A stretch of 64,000 bases of DNA from Begonia masoniana (taxonomy: Eukaryota > Streptophyta > Magnoliopsida > Cucurbitales > Begoniaceae): contig CM039511.1 in the NCBI GenBank assembly GCA_022432975.1, positions 20,858,557-20,922,556 on the forward strand, read 5' to 3'. The notes beneath the pieces are model-generated. The model worked only from the letters and a program-made list of their open reading frames with translations, did not search any database and was not told the origin of the DNA. The translations under genes and the position numbers were made by a program. The first letter of the stretch is position 1, and the number at the start of each line of letters is the position of its first letter. Positions 46,481 to 57,703 of the stretch are shown piece by piece.

Positions 46481-47977
46481 GGAAAGGGAAGATAGGGTTT
46501 CTACAGATAAGTATAAAGTTCAAAATTTTGCCTTCGAGTTCGATTTTAGGTTCTTATCATGGCTTAGAGAAGTATGAATTTTTTTTTATTGGAATTTGTT
46601 ACCGAGAAGTCAAGTCGGTTTTCAGCATAGAACTACCTTGGTATCTTCGGAGTTAGCAATAAATCAAAGTATGTTTCTCTGTAAACCGTTTTTTTGTTCA
46701 GAATGTGAGTTTTTGGATGAAAAAGTTTGGGTTTTTAAATTTGAATCATTCATTTCATGGATGAAAATCATGTTTTGACATTACTCTGAGATGGATTGAT
46801 AATTTGGAAGTCTTTGTTGCCGGAAACTATGGAAATTTGGTGAAACAAGCCAGACAGCGTCAAAGCAGACGATGTTGAGCTGCTGCCGCCAGGCCCTGTT
46901 GGTCGTGGTTCTAGCTTTGTTTGGGCCGCGACTGTTTCTTTGGTCGTGGCTTGGGCCTGTTTTGTCTCTTTTGGACTTTCGACCCAAATGTTATTGGATT
47001 GTTTTAGGACCTGTTTTGACGCCTGAATTGGACTTCCGACACAATTTTTCTTGAGTCGTTATCAAACTTTAAATTTAAGATTTAATGAATGAGATTTAAA
47101 ATATGATTTTGTGATGATATTATGACTAGGTACCAAAACTTAAAACTTGAACTTGGGCTAGAATTTTACACCTACATTGTCCGATTTTTCTTTTCTTGAG
47201 TGGCCCATAATTTATTTGGGGTAAAAACATTAATTTAGGCCAAATCAGGTCCAAAAAGAAGCTGGACCACGGCCTATAAATGAGACCCATAAGAATTGAA
47301 CTGCGGTCCAAAGATAGAATCTGGATTGCGGCTCAATCATCCGCGACACAGAGTATCAAAGTTCGGCTCAATCATCCGCGACACAGAAATTGCGAGACAG
47401 CGCTTCGCTGTCTCATGATTTTGCCTGCGACCCGTGCAGTCTTGCTGAACTCTGTCAATGAGTTCGGCTACTCCAAGTCCCAGAACAGAAACAAAATCGA
47501 AGTCTGAAAGGAGCATGAATCCATTCAAAAATCTCATCAAAAAATGGAATTTCAATGACCAGAACAGAGTATCAAAGTTCCGATTTTTATCTTCGGCAGA
47601 TTGAATTTTTTGATCACCAGAGCTCGCGCCCCGACGGTGCAAGAATCGCCGTTTCTCCCATCTCGAACCCGCACCAGAAAAAACCCAAAAGTCTTTCGCC
47701 GTTTACTCCGAATTTTGTCTGAAAAAGGCTGAGGTTCCTTCCTCGCCAGAGAAGATATTTGCTTGAATAATCGAGAATGGCAGCATTAAAAATCGAAAAG
47801 GTAAGAAGGAAATCGACTTACCCAAAAGCAGTTCTTCCTTTTGTCCAAGGGCTAAAATTTAAGCTTCAAATTAACATATTAAACTAATTAGAAGGTTGTA
47901 CCTTATTCTAAAAGTTTGAAGGAATCTCCGTATATTATATATTATACCTTTACTTTTTTATCTATCGATAAAATATT
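46481..47977. other. No gene; diverged LTR-like sequence with duplicated words
   Basis: 46600-47260 resembles 23540-24110. At 47320-47400 the word GCTCAATCATCCGCGACACA occurs twice. 47393-47413 is a 9-bp-arm palindrome (GAGACAGCG CTT CGCTGTCTC). 47420-47900 looks like a leader followed by AAAAG|GTAAGAAGG. No protein recognised. Confidence 0.45.
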
Positions 47978-48084
47978 GGGTAAATTCCAAAAACCACCCT
48001 GGAGTATGGGTATTTCCCGAAAAAACCCTCAGACTATAAGTCCTCTCAGTCAAAACCTTGAAGTTTTAAAAACTAACAAAAAAA

Positions 48085-48480
48085 CTCCTGGCGGGGCCCC
48101 GCATGCCCCCCGAATGTGAATTCGGGGGGCCGCATCAATTTCGCGGCACCCCGCATGGCAATTTTGCCTCTCACATGCATTGCACGTCGACCCATTCGGG
48201 GGGCCGCACCAGAATCCCGGCCCCCCGCATTCCACGGGGGGTGAACGCGGAGGGTCTGGACCACCCAGCGCACGTGCGATGCACATGAAAAATAGCGAAT
48301 TTAAGTCGGGGGCCGACTTTTTAATTCGGGGCCCCGCTTGTTCATGTTCTTCATGCGGGGGGCCGCATGTTGAATACGGGGCCCCGATTGTGCCCTAGTT
48401 CCGAAAAACGGGGCCTCGCATATTTAATTCGGGGGGCCGAATTGTCGTTACTATTTAAACAATCGGCCCCCGGCGCACCC
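48085..48480. repeat. Word cluster: ATTCGGGGGGCCGCAT / GGGGCCCCGC
   Basis: About a dozen GC-rich words built on GGGGGGCCGCAT, CGGGGCCCCGC and 'gaattcgggg', many inverted relative to each other. It lies ~330 bp upstream of the ORF at 48814, the same relation as the word cluster at 19939-20095 to its ORF. Confidence 0.9.
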
Positions 48481-48813
48481 CCCGCACTCTGAAACCGAGA
48501 GGAAAAGGGGCGAAATTTTCAATTTTTTTCCTAAAATCCTTCGAAAGTGAGTTTTCGTTGCCGGAAATCACAACAATCGAGCGCCTAATCTTCGAGAACC
48601 CCAAAAAAACCGAAACCCTACCTCCAGCGAAAACCCTATCGCCAAACCCGACCCTTTTCTCCCAAATCCGAGCGTTTTAATCTCTGAAAATCCACAACCG
48701 ACTTGTAGAAAAGCCGAAAATCGTCAAACTCTAGCCTGTTGTTGCCGAAAATCGTGAAATCCGAGCCGTGCCTCACAAATCCGAGCAAATTTGTCCGAAA
48801 ATCCGAGGCTTAA

Positions 48814-50058
48814 ATGGCTCCAAAAATATCGTTCAAACGCCCTCGTGCCCAATCATCAGCAGCTGGCCCGTCTTCGTCACAAGGGCCTCCGGCCGAAGCG
48901 CCCCAACCACCATCAAGTTGTTTCTCGATCGAATTTTGAACCGAGGAATGTAAAAAGAGGTTTGATCGAGATATATCTTTCCGGCCGATGATTTATGGGA
49001 AGACTGTCAACTTTGCTGGATGGGAGTCTTTGCAAATAAAAGAAATGTTCGACAGCATTGGATTGCAAGGGCTGTACGACACGAGTGGAGAGACTTGCGA
49101 TCGCATCGTTCGCTTATTTTATACGAACTTGATCAGTACCGGGCGGCAGGGGATGAAATCATATGTCTATGGTAAGGAGATCTTGTTTTATGCCAAACAT
49201 GTGAACGAGCTGCTCGGATTTACGGCTGAGGGAACTGCACAGTACTATTCTGTTTCTATAGAGTGTGATTTTGCCAGAACACCCAGGGGATTGGAATTTC
49301 TTCGACAGATTCACCGCGATGCAAATATAGAAAAATTTATCAAACCGAGATCAAAGGATTTGAATGCCAAAGCTCGGGTTCTTCATAATATTATCAGTCA
49401 TTCGCTGCTACCGAGAGATGGCCATAGAGATCTAGTCAACTGGATGGATATCTATGTTATGGAGAAAATGTACAGCCGCAATTTCTTGGACCCCGGGTTC
49501 ATGATACTGGGGCACATGCACGAGATCGCCCGGACAAGTAATAAAAATCTACCGTATGGTAATTTGATTTGGCGACTCGTGCAGAGGTCACAAGTCGAGC
49601 TCCCCGCGGGAGAGCAGTTGAGAGCTCCCTGAGCCTTGGATGTATTTGACAGGCTTCATCTAACTAGGATGGGTCTAGTCAAGATTTGCGGGCTTTGGAT
49701 GCTTAAGGGGGAGCTCGGGGACGCTCTAGCTGAGGATGCTCCAGTCGAGGATGCTCCGATGAAGGATGACACCCCCACCACTGCGACGGCGCCGCCAGTT
49801 GCCCCTGAGGTTGGCAGGATGTGGGAAACGATGCATGAGATGCTTCTGGAGGAGCGTCGGGAGCGACAGCATATGCAGGAGAGGATTGAGTTCCTCATCA
49901 GCAGTGTCGAGGAGCTGACCCGGGGCCACAAGAAGATGATTGAGTCACAGGACTATTTCAGTGAGTCCATTAGAGAGATCACTCAGAAGGTAGGGGATTT
50001 GATAGGCACCAAAGACGACGGCGACGATGACGATGACGATGTTGTACCACCGGAGTAG
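48814..50058 (+). pseudogene. Putative plant transposon protein (MULE-borne), 2 stops
   Basis: One frame of 415 codons from ATG 48814 to TAG 50056-50058, interrupted by TGA 48937-48939 and TGA 49630-49632 but without frameshift. The N-terminus is a Pro/Ser/Ala-rich basic tail (MAPKISFKRPRAQ). The middle has the conserved blocks MIYGKTVNFAGWE, IVRLFYTNL, SYVYGKEILFYAKHVNELLG and KARVLHNIISHSLLPRDGHR, the same order as in 20235-20873. The C-terminus has a probable coiled coil (EERRERQHMQERIEFLISSV) and an acidic tail (DDGDDDDDD). The second stop is likely a CGA-to-TGA change. No catalytic motif is visible; its role is unknown. Starts at 48988 or 49636 would give only parts of this one frame. 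Confidence 0.82.
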
Positions 50059-50256
50059 TTTATTTTATATTTTGTATTTCATTTGATGTATTTTTATTTG
50101 AGTTTGATGTACATTATTAGTTATATTTGCGTTGATGTATATTTACTGGAACTGTTTGGGTATATATGTGTTATTTAAATTTGCAGGAACTATTTGAAGA
50201 TAGCGATGAGGAGTCATAAACAAACAAAACTATGTCCAATTTTTAACTTTTTCTAA

Positions 50257-50766
50257 TAATAATTAATTAATTAATTAATTAATTAATTAATTAATTAATT
50301 AATTAATTAATTAATTAATTAATTAATTAATTAATTAATTAATTAATTAATTAATTAATTAATTAATTAATTAATTAATTAATTAATTAATTAATTAATT
50401 AATTAATTAATTAATTAATTAATTAATTAATTAATTAATTAATTAATTAATTAATTAATTAATTAATTAATTAATTAATTAATTAATTAATTAATTAATT
50501 AATTAATTAATTAATTAATTAATTAATTAATTAATTAATTAATTAATTAATTAATTAATTAATTAATTAATTAATTAATTAATTAATTAATTAATTAATT
50601 AATTAATTAATTAATTAATTAATTAATTAATTAATTAATTAATTAATTAATTAATTAATTAATTAATTAATTAATTAATTAATTAATTAATTAATTAATT
50701 AATTAATTAATTAATTAATTAATTAATTAATTAATTAATTAATTAATTAATTAATTAATTAATTAA
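50257..50766. repeat. (AATT)n microsatellite, ~510 bp
   Basis: Near-pure AATT/TTAA repeat, about 127 units, fully self-complementary, between the two convergent ORFs of the MULE. Confidence 0.99.
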
Positions 50767-51017
50767 TAAATTAATTTGATTGAAATCGTTAATTTCAATT
50801 ATTAATCTATTGTTTTATTCAAATTACTTATTGTATTTAAATGATTAATAAATAAATAATTATAATTACTTTAGTAATTGCAATAATAAGAAATTAATGG
50901 GAAAAAAAATTATATTACATTAACGTAGCTGAAATCCAATACAAATTACAACAGTTAATTTCTTCTGCTCCTGCCTCGGCGCGCGTCGTAGATTCCTGAA
51001 ATAGCATGAAAATTATA

Positions 51018-51798
51018 TTACATTAAAAAAAAATGACAACGTATTATGAGCGAACTGTTTAGAACGTACTGTGTCTCATCATTTATGTTGAAACCCATAA
51101 ACGTGTCTTGGGAAGCAGCAGTGCCTGAAGTAGATCCTCGGTTAGGACAAGTGCGTTTATTGTGCCCGTACTGCCGACAGGTACCACACGCCATTCTTGA
51201 GTTCCACCTACTAGCTCTCGAACTTGACGGCTCATCGGCATCTTGCACTCTGGTCTTCTTGGGTCTACCAGGTTGGCGATATCTTCTTGGCGGGACTAGT
51301 TCCACCATACCTGGCACATCCGGCCACATTAATTGGCCGTTCATGGGTTGAATAAAATTAGCGTACATCTGCAGCAATGTCATCCGGTGATAGCATGGAT
51401 GCACGTAACTTTCTGGCTCCATTCTCATGAAAAATATGCATGAAATGGCATGGGCACAAGGGATCCCAGTAAGCGTCCACCGGGTGCAGGAGCACTCCCA
51501 CGTATTCAAGTCGACAACGAATTGTTCGTTGCCGTTGCTCACTTGAAATCGTAAACCTGCCCCGAGCGTAGGGGACCAATTTGCAGCTGCATCTGCGAGC
51601 TTCTCAATCTTCTTATATATTTGGGGACACAGGAGAGTCGTCAATCCCGCCATCTTCTGAAATTTTTTAACGATCCGAGTCATCATGTACGTTCGGATAT
51701 TCTCAAACATGGTGATGATCGGTTTGTCCCTGGCAGTCAATATAAGTGCATTAAATGACTCACACAAATTGTTTAAGCCAATATCGCACTTGGGAATT
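51018..51798 (-). pseudogene. MULE transposase, C-terminal part (SWIM + zinc knuckle)
   Basis: The minus strand encodes NNLCESFNALILTARDKPI, then VVDLNTWECSC-TRWTLTGIPCAH, a SWIM zinc finger (CxC...CxH), followed by YRMTLLQMYANFI-like helices and PGRPKKTR. The end is a CCHC knuckle CGTCRQYGHNKRTC. This is the standard C-terminal half of a plant MuDR-type transposase (mudrA-like). Before the solo LTR at 51799 it was continuous with 54273-54784. This half is open without stops for about 249 codons. Confidence 0.93.
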
Positions 51799-52199
51799 TG
51801 TAATATCCGGTTTGTACGGACCTTTGATTATATTATTATTATATTATTAGTGGCATTTTTGGTAAATATGTCAAATCAGGTCCGTTTCACAAAAGGAAAG
51901 CGTCATTACGATTCTAACGAATAATAAGAATTTTAAGGAATTTACGGAAATTTTCGGAGATCAAACACTATATTCCGAGTAAATACGCTTTTCGTAATGT
52001 AAAAGACGTTCTCGTAAAAATAGCAAACAAGGTCCAAATTGTGAACGGACAGTTTTAATAAATCCCTGGCAATGAATAGAAGTTGTTGGCAAAATATGGA
52101 ATTTTCGAGAATCCGAATCGCTGGACGATTAACGAACCGAACGACGAAATCAATATAAAAATCAATGAAGGGCATTTTAGTAATTCGCCAAACTAAATT

Positions 52200-52207
52200 T
52201 ATAAATA
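52200..52207 (+). promoter_or_regulatory. TATA box of solo LTR C
   Basis: TATAAATA followed by a strongly CT-rich leader; in register with copies A and B. Confidence 0.65.
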
Positions 52208-52741
52208 ACCTAATTTCTCTTCTCTCCCTCACTTCTCTCTTTCTCTTCTCTGGAAACAAATCGACAGAGAGCTCCAACCCTCACGGCCGCCGGCGATTTC
52301 CATCGATCCCGTCCTCCGTTTTCCTCCGTTCTTCCTCCGATCTTCGTCATTTCTTCTCCTCTCGCTACTCTCGGTATGTACCTACAACCTTGGGGCTTTT
52401 ATTCCGAGTTTTACGGTGTTTTAGCAAACTAGGGTTTCGTTCGGAATTCGTTAAAAACGCGAATTAGGGTTCGTAATTAATAGGTTAGCCTTGATTAAGT
52501 ATGTATTGAACGTATTGAACGTTATTGGACGAAGAAAAGTCGATTTGCGAAAAAGTTATAAATTGGTAAAATTTCGGGTTTTAGGGGAAAACTCGTTATT
52601 TGGATAATCGAGCTATAATTAATGTTCGAAAAGCTTTAATTAGCTAAGTGAAGAATTTAGGAGAATTCTTTAGCTAAGTTTTGAAATTTGGACATTTATG
52701 GTTTAAATTGGTTTTAACTGTGAATGTCGTATTTTTCTCAG

Positions 52742-52785
52742 ACACACGACTCTCGTGGACATAGCTCGGGTTCTGCGCGCTCGAG
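52742..52785 (+). other. Conserved small LTR exon (copy C)
   Basis: 44 nt, preceded by TATTTTTCTCAG and followed by GTAAGTTCTCGTGA, with CTCTCGTGGACATAGCTCGG. The best-looking splice sites of the family. Confidence 0.6.
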
Positions 52786-53366
52786 GTAAGTTCTCGTGAC
52801 TTGCTTGACCGAAAGGTCTACACCATACTTCGTCGTCGTATCAAGGATCCTTGAGGGTTCCTTGTTTTACGTTGTTTAGGTTGGGTAGCTAGGTTATGTT
52901 GTATTGTCTGGTTAATATGTATGTTGTTTGTTTACTTTCCGCTGATATGAACTGTTCATGCATCACGGTTTTCGAAAGTCATGAAAAGGAATTTCCGCAC
53001 GTGTTTTTAAGAAAAGGAACGTATATCTGAAATGAAATCTGTAACGAAATCTGAATGAATAAACGTAATCTGTCTGTTTCTGGTCATGCGGGATGGGGCT
53101 CAGGCACGGCTGTGCGTGTTGCAAGCGTGTACCCCCCCTCTCTAACCCCACGGGGTAGTCCAACCGCCGGACGGGCCCGCTTGGGTTAGTGGGTCGAGGT
53201 CTCGGTGACAATTCTGTCTGTCTGTGACGTAATGAATCTGTAATCTGTAATTTTGTATCTGTAATCTGAATCTGAGCATGATTTCTGAATGACATACGCA
53301 CGCATGCATCTGCATTTACGTAGCTTACTGAGATTTCAATATCTCATATGTGTCTGTATGGTGTAG
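52786..53366 (+). other. Putative LTR intron with complementary ends (copy C)
   Basis: GT at 52786, TGTAG at 53366. Arm CTACACCATAC (52818-52828) is the exact reverse complement of GTATGGTGTAG (53356-53366), which includes the acceptor. Confidence 0.55.
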
Positions 53367-53794
53367 GTGATCTGCTAGGTGACGTAGACCCAGGTGAGGA
53401 CGACGTTCCTCCTCCTGATGTCGGAGGCAGTTGATGGATGATGCTCGTGGGAGTGCGCTGAGCAGTCGAGGCGCTTTGACCCGTGGGGATCGTCTGTGTA
53501 CGTATTTTGGGGGATTAATGTTAATTATGAATGTATAGACATTTTAGGTTGCTTGGATTCTGGATAGGGATTAGATAACATTTTGGTAAATGTATGTAAA
53601 ACGTTTTGTTTTGAACTGTTTAATGAATGTTTGAAAATGTTTTGATTGACTTTAGATTTGGTATGCTCGGTTTTAGAGCTACCCATGCAGTTGGACTTCG
53701 CAAAGTCTGCTGCGAGTCGATTGGGTTTAAGTTATAAGCGTTGCAATAAAGTATGAAAATGTGATAGAAAATGGGTAGAGAATGAAAGAGGATT

Positions 53795-54025
53795 TGCTCT
53801 CTGGAATCGGATTCCAGAGAGTGAAGCTGGGGGAGTTAGCTCTCTGGAAATTTCAGAGAGCTAAGTGTTCTGGTTCTGGAAAGGCACAAGGCGACTGGGC
53901 GCCGTGCTGGTCGCTGCATTATGCAGCGACCAGGCGCTGCATAATGCAGCGATCGTGCGCTGCATTATGCAGCGCACATGGCGACCAGGCGCTGCATATA
54001 GCAGCGCCCGGTCGCCGCTTCACTT
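53795..54025. repeat. Word cluster: GCGCTGCATAATGCAGCG
   Basis: Palindromic words GCTGCATAATGCAGC, GCGACCAGGCGCTGC and CTCTCTGGAA/TTCCAGAGAG. Same LTR position as the GATCGATC words of copies A and B. Confidence 0.9.
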
Positions 54026-54272
54026 TGAGGGCAGAATTCCAGTTCTGCCCTCCCACTTTTTCAGATCTGTTTTTAAGTTTTTAATTAAAGTTTTAAATTT
54101 ATTTTAGTTTGTTTTTAAATGGTTTCAAAGCTTTACTTAATTCCGATTTCAGTTCCGTTTTCGATTTCGCTTTAATTTCCGCGTAAGGTTTTATTTAAAG
54201 TATAAGAAAGTAATAAGTGAAAAAAAAAAAAATTTATACGGGAAATACGGGTACAGTATTAGGGGTGTTACA

Positions 54273-54784
54273 GAATTGGAGAAGGCATGACTAGCCCAAT
54301 ATCTAGGGTCTTCTCCTTGAAGCCCGCCGAGCTGAGCCTTCGTAATTTCCCCATTTCTAAATTGAAATGAGCTCTTGTGGGTGCCCTAGCTGCCTTCCAC
54401 ATCGCTTCTTTATATGCTTTGCCCCGAAACAGCCCTTTAAAATTATTGTACATGTGCCGCAGGCAGAAGCGGTGTTCGGCTTCACTAAATGCGTCATCCA
54501 CGGCATTCCTCAAACCCTGATATTAAAACAAGTTAGTTAGTTACACACTTTAATTACACAACAACTAATTTAATTAAACAACATACCTTTTGTCGATCCG
54601 AAACGATCGTCCAGCCGGTTCCATCTCCAGTGTATAGGTCCGCCTTCAAAAGTCTCAAAAACCACGTCCATGTTTCCTCGGTCTCTTTTTCGACGTTGGC
54701 AACAGCGACGGGATATATTCCATCATTAGCGTCAATACTAACGGCTGTCAGTAATTGTCCCGGAACAGGAGCCTTCAAAAAAAA
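54273..54784 (-). pseudogene. MULE transposase, catalytic part with one intron
   Basis: The minus strand encodes PVPGQLLTAVSIDANDGIYP and NVEKETEETWTWFLRLL, then SDRQK. A 70-bp intron (54517-54586, GTATGT...ATCAG) follows, then GLRNAVDDAFSEAEHRFCLR and HMYNNFKGLFRGKAY. These are the DDE blocks of MULE transposases, with Asp in SIDAND and in SDRQ. A frameshift near 54320 leads to the Y-W-A-S-H-A-F-S segment that continues across the solo LTR. The N-terminal domain is missing: coding stops at 54784 where unrelated sequence begins. Confidence 0.9.
54517..54586 (-). other. Transposase intron
   Basis: GTATGT at the 5' end and TATCAG at the 3' end; removing it joins SDRQK to GLRNAV in frame, matching the family. 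Confidence 0.85.
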
Positions 54785-55670
54785 ATTTTTTCCGACGTTG
54801 GACTAGGGAACCAGGGGGAAATCGAAGAAATGGATTTGATGGAAGGAGTCGGAGGAGCTCGTCGACCGCCTAGGAGCTTCGGAGTGTCTGAACCACGATG
54901 GCGGCTAGACGTGTATAAACCGACTAGTGGAGAGTAGACACGAGATTGTGTGCATCCGAGTTTCGCGAGCAGCTGGACGCTCATTCCATCGCTTACCTCT
55001 AGGTATCAAATTTTGATTTGATCTTAAACTAGTAACAGATTTTTGAGTATAAGCACGTGGGGAAAAAGATTGACGATGAAAGCTATTGTATGGTTGGGAC
55101 TCAGGAAAGATTCATCGTTTTTATGTAAGAAGAACTCAAACGACCACTNNNNNNNNNNNNNNNNNNNNNNNNNNNNNNNNNNNNNNNNNNNNNNNNNNNN
55201 NNNNNNNNNNNNNNNNNNNNNNNNNNNNNNNNNNNNNNNNNNNNNNNNGGTCGCAACTTTGGTGGTCCGAGCTGCGGCTGGCCCAACCGAGCCACGACCC
55301 ACGAAAATTGGGTTGGGCTGCTGGGCCGCGTCTGGCTCAACCTGAGTGGCACCTATAGAGGATGGGTAATGGCTCAAGATTACCTAAGTCGCGGCACCAC
55401 GTCTTCTGGCCAGTCGTCCGCCCACCTTTCTGGTTGGATTCCTCCATTTATTTCGATAAAATTGAAACCCAAGAAGCAGCAAATTATAGATACAACCCAA
55501 AGCATGATATACATCAATGAATCACAGATCTTGAGCCGATTCTTAATCGAAAATCAACACCATGACAAATCCAGAAAACTGAAGCTTACCTCTGAAAAAT
55601 GAATCTTGAACGACACGTTGCCAGTTTCCTACAAAATGATCAGATTCTGGACTTTTAGAACAAAACCTTT
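54785..55670. other. No gene; unassigned repeat with assembly gap
   Basis: 54785-55148 and 55249-55670 flank an N run. Words such as 'ggccgcg' and 'gggttgggctgctgggcc' (55290-55330) recall 46870-46960. No coding signal. Confidence 0.4.
55149..55248. other. Assembly gap (100 N)
   Basis: Exactly 100 N, a scaffold gap of unknown true length. Confidence 0.99.
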
Positions 55671-55904
55671 TGTGACGTCCCTAACACTGTACCCTTAACT
55701 TCCCCGTATTATTATTTTGATTATTTTTTTCTCCCATAAACTTTAAGTTTATTGTTAAAGTGGAAAACCATTTGAAAATCCTTTAATAAAACGTATTTAA
55801 AGTAAGGAAAACTAAAGAAAATATTTAAATAAAACAATTAAAAACAATAAAAGAAGAATCGACCAAGCAAAAAAAAAGGGCAAAGAGGACTCAAGCCCAA
55901 AATT

Positions 55905-56225
55905 TTTCCTGTTCACATCTACCGCTCAACTTTTTCCAAGCAACATCCACCGCTGATAACATCCACCGCTCAACACTTCTATCGCTCACATCCACCGCTC
56001 AACAGTAACCTAACACATCTATTGATTGACTTTGACCAAGCAACATCCACTGCTGATCACATCCACCGCTCAACACTTCTATTGCTAGCATCCACTGCTC
56101 AACAGTAACCTAACACATCTACCGATTGACTTTGACCAAGCAACATCCACCGCTGATCACATCCACCACTCAACACTTCTATCGCTCACATCCACCGCTC
56201 AACAGTATCCTAACACATCTACTAA
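55905..56225. repeat. Word cluster: CATCCACCGCTCAACA
   Basis: CATCCACCGCTCAACACTTC, 'tatcgctca', 'cagtaacctaacacatctac' and 'ttgactttgaccaagcaac' recur in ~120-bp higher-order blocks. Partner at 61790-62170 in the 5' LTR. Confidence 0.92.
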
Positions 56226-56941
56226 TTGACTTTGACCAAACACTTAACCGAAATTCATACAATTTCCCTCCTGTACTTACACACCATTCACTCAGAACTT
56301 CCAAAAACATTAAAAATAACATTCTCCATTTCCAGAGACATCAAATTGAACATTATATACATATATGTTCACGAACTGTCCATAAAACACATCCAAACAT
56401 CAATATTAACTATCCAGAAACCAAGCATCCTAAAATGTTTCTAAGCAATTCATTTCATATCATTACCCATCGGCCCATTTAAACCCATAACCCTCAAAAT
56501 ACATAACCTATGCTCCCACGGGTCAAATTTACACCGACTGCAAAGCGCACTTCCACGACATTCTTCTTCAATCAACTCATTCTTCGGGTGGAAGAACCAC
56601 ATTCTCTCATTGCTCAAGATTACCTACACCATAAAAACATTCTATGAGCTAAAAAGCTCAGTAAGCTTCGTAAATGAGACATGCATGTTGTGCGTATGCA
56701 ATTCATAAAATCATACTGTTCTTTTGTACATTCATTTCTTTCATATCCTTTCGTTACATATTAGAGGGGTAGGCAACCTCTGCCCCACCTAAAGCAGACA
56801 ACCTTTGTTCCACTTTAAGCAGGGAATGCCAACTTCTAACCCTTGTTGACAACCTTTGCCCCACTTGAAACAGACAACCTTTGTTCTGTTCCCAGCAGGG
56901 AATGCCAACTTCGAGTAGACAACCTCTGCCCCACTTGAAGC

Positions 56942-57552
56942 TAGGGGTGTGCAAAACCAGTTTCGGTTCGATTTTGGGAAGGAACCGAACCAAACCGAGC
57001 GGTTTCGGGTTCAGATTTACCCAGAACAAAATGGTCTTACGTACCAAAACTGAACTTAGGAACCAACGAAATTGCTTTACAGGTTTCGTGGTTCGGTTTC
57101 GGTTCGATTTCGGTTCGGTTCGGTTTTGGTTCTACAACTTATTTTCCAAAAATTTAAATAATGTTAAACTTTCAAATGGAGGAGATAAAAAACAATTCGT
57201 ATTAGTCAAAATATAACAAAAAAAGTAGTAGAAGATAAAAAACATAAAGTAAAGTCAAAAGTACAATAACTCTTTTAGGAAAATAAAAGTATAATCATAA
57301 CAAAAGCAATTTTAATTATTAAAAAGATTCTTTATTTATTATTATTATTTTTTTAATAATTAAAATTCCTTTGTGCAAAACCTATTCGGTTCGGTTTGTA
57401 TCGGTTGTAACGATCCAAACCAAAAAACGACTAATAAGCGGTTCCTACAAATGAAACTGAAGATCGGTTTTCAATGGTCAAAATCGCTCCGACAGAACCT
57501 ATTTCACCGGTTCCGGTTGATTCATCGGTTCTGTTCGGTTTGCACACCCCTA
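56942..57552. mobile_element. hAT-type MITE, copy 1 (611 bp)
   Basis: Termini TAGGGGTGTGCAAAACC and its inverted match ...GGTTTGCACACCCCTA. Flanked by the perfect 8-bp TSD CTTGAAGC (56934-56941, 57553-57560), which fits hAT. The interior is built of GGTTCGGTTTCGG words around an AT-rich core. No transposase. Confidence 0.93.
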
Positions 57553-57703
57553 CTTGAAGCAGACAACCTTTGTTCTACTTTAAGCAGAGAATGTCAACTT
57601 CGAGCCCTTGTTGACAACCTTTGGCCCACTTGAAATAAACAACCTTTGTTCTGTTCCCAGCAGGAATGCCAATCGAGTAGACAACCTCTGCCCCACTTGA
57701 AGC

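Larger units (their letters stand above)
51799..54272 (+). mobile_element. Solo LTR C (2474 bp)
   Basis: TGTAATATCCGG at 51799, AGGGGTGTTACA at 54272. Perfect TSD GAATT (51794-51798, 54273-54277) within the MULE transposase. TATAAATA 52200-52207, leader ending ACTCTCG|GTATGT (about 52373), exon 52742-52785, intron 52786-53366, word cluster near the 3' end. Same family as A and B. Confidence 0.95.
47978..54784. mobile_element. MULE (Mutator-like) element, right end lost
   Basis: The left end GGGTAAATTCCAAAAACCAC at 47978 has the form of plant MULE termini. Inside are a plus-strand ORF of the putative plant transposon protein family (48814-50058) and a minus-strand MuDR-type transposase (51018-54784), facing each other across an (AATT)n array. 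A solo LTR is nested at 51799-54272. The other terminus is not recognisable; transposase coding stops at 54784. That the two ORFs belong to one element is inferred from position. Confidence 0.7.

Noticed and set aside
49656..49931. Minus-strand frames opposite the MULE ORF
   Set aside because: Antisense shadow of the coiled-coil part of the plus-strand frame.
55043..55377. Frames of 83-117 codons over the second gap
   Set aside because: They exist only because N is read as open sequence.
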